A stretch of 38,456 nt of DNA from a virus, in IMG/VR virus record IMGVR_UViG_3300017917_002818, positions 1 through 38,456 of that record, one strand, 5' to 3'. The notes below the pieces were generated by a model. The model saw nothing but the letters and a program-made list of their open reading frames with translations. It made no database searches and was not told the origin of the DNA. A program made the translations under genes and the position numbers. Position 1 is the first letter of the stretch. Every line of letters begins with the position of its first letter. This document shows positions 38,223 through 38,456 of this stretch, in pieces.

Positions 38223-38456
38223 TTAATTTTCTTCGTACTTGTCTAGTATTCTACTAATTAACGGATTTCTAACAATATCTTTTTTATCTTTAAACTCAAA
38301 AATTGAAATTGTATCGTCATCTCTAAATTTTTCAATTGCATCCCACAATCCACTGTGAGTTTTATTTTTATATTTATCTGATTGTTCAACATCACCGGAT
38401 ATAAAGAATTTACTATTAAATCCAATTCTTGTTAGAAGTAATTTCATTTGACTTGG
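38223..38456 (-). CDS. phoH: PhoH-like ATPase, C-terminal end (partial)
   Basis: Only the last 78 or so codons are inside the window; the frame stays open to the right edge. The sequence PSQMKLLLTRIGFNSKFFISGDVEQSD matches the conserved PhoH stretch containing the sensor region (MKMLLTRIG-x-SK-x-xxxGD-x-Q). The tail DIVRNPLISRILDKYE matches the family VVRHPLV-x-I-x-x-YE end. PhoH proteins are ATPases, often linked to RNA handling, and are common in T4-like phages. The Walker motifs lie outside the window. The internal Met at 38447 is not the true start. Confidence 0.9.
   Translation of the reverse strand, partial: PSQMKLLLTRIGFNSKFFISGDVEQSDKYKNKTHSGLWDAIEKFRDDDTISIFEFKDKKDIVRNPLISRILDKYEEN

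Overview
This looks like a 38.5 kb piece of a T4-like tailed phage (myovirus) that infects a member of the Bacteroidota, probably a flavobacterium. The phage assignment rests on recognisable T4-type morphogenesis proteins: large terminase (gp17-like), portal (gp20-like), prohead protease (gp21-like), acidic scaffold (gp22-like position and composition), major capsid protein (gp23-like), a gp5-type baseplate OB-domain protein, a gp55-like late sigma factor and the C-terminal end of PhoH. The host assignment is inferred from Bacteroidota-type promoters (TTTG-N19-TANNTTTG), flavobacterial-looking signal peptides ending FGQ/FSQ, little Shine-Dalgarno signal, AT-rich codon use and a Bacteroidota-like bS21.

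Layout. 1-447: no supported gene, possibly a structured RNA ending in an intrinsic terminator. 448-8073: an accessory block with a small unknown gene, smpB, a SET-domain protein, a membrane/coiled-coil protein, an HNH-like endonuclease, a complete tmRNA gene (minus strand), a large acidic unknown protein, an M20-family peptidase, a ClpC-like AAA+ unfoldase (minus strand) and a KTSC protein. 8104-26365: mostly plus-strand head-morphogenesis genes (nucleotidyltransferase, OmpA-like protein, acidic proteins, terminase, portal, protease, scaffold, capsid). They are interrupted on the minus strand by a small secreted protein and a bS21 homologue. 26362-28626: small genes of mixed orientation. 28631-38456: a minus-strand block of tail/baseplate genes, the gp55-like sigma factor, two glycosyltransferases, a HAD-like protein with altered catalytic residues and phoH, which is cut by the window edge.

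The most interesting feature is in the first 7.5 kb. Here the phage carries its own SmpB, its own tmRNA whose tag ends in AEEVVVA rather than the usual ALAA-like end, a ClpC-like unfoldase that lacks the N-domain but keeps a VGF tripeptide where ClpC docks on ClpP, and an M20 peptidase with all metal ligands. Together these could form a phage-specified route of ribosome rescue, tagged proteolysis and peptide recycling. tmRNA and the Clp gene have near-perfect host-type promoters, whereas virion genes are commonly preceded by TATTTATA 12-15 nt before the start codon. That suggests two expression classes, host sigma versus the phage gp55-like sigma. A phage bS21 with His instead of Tyr at a position thought to hold the anti-Shine-Dalgarno is a second candidate for translation takeover. 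The linking of these parts into a system is inference; the individual family assignments are read from the sequence.
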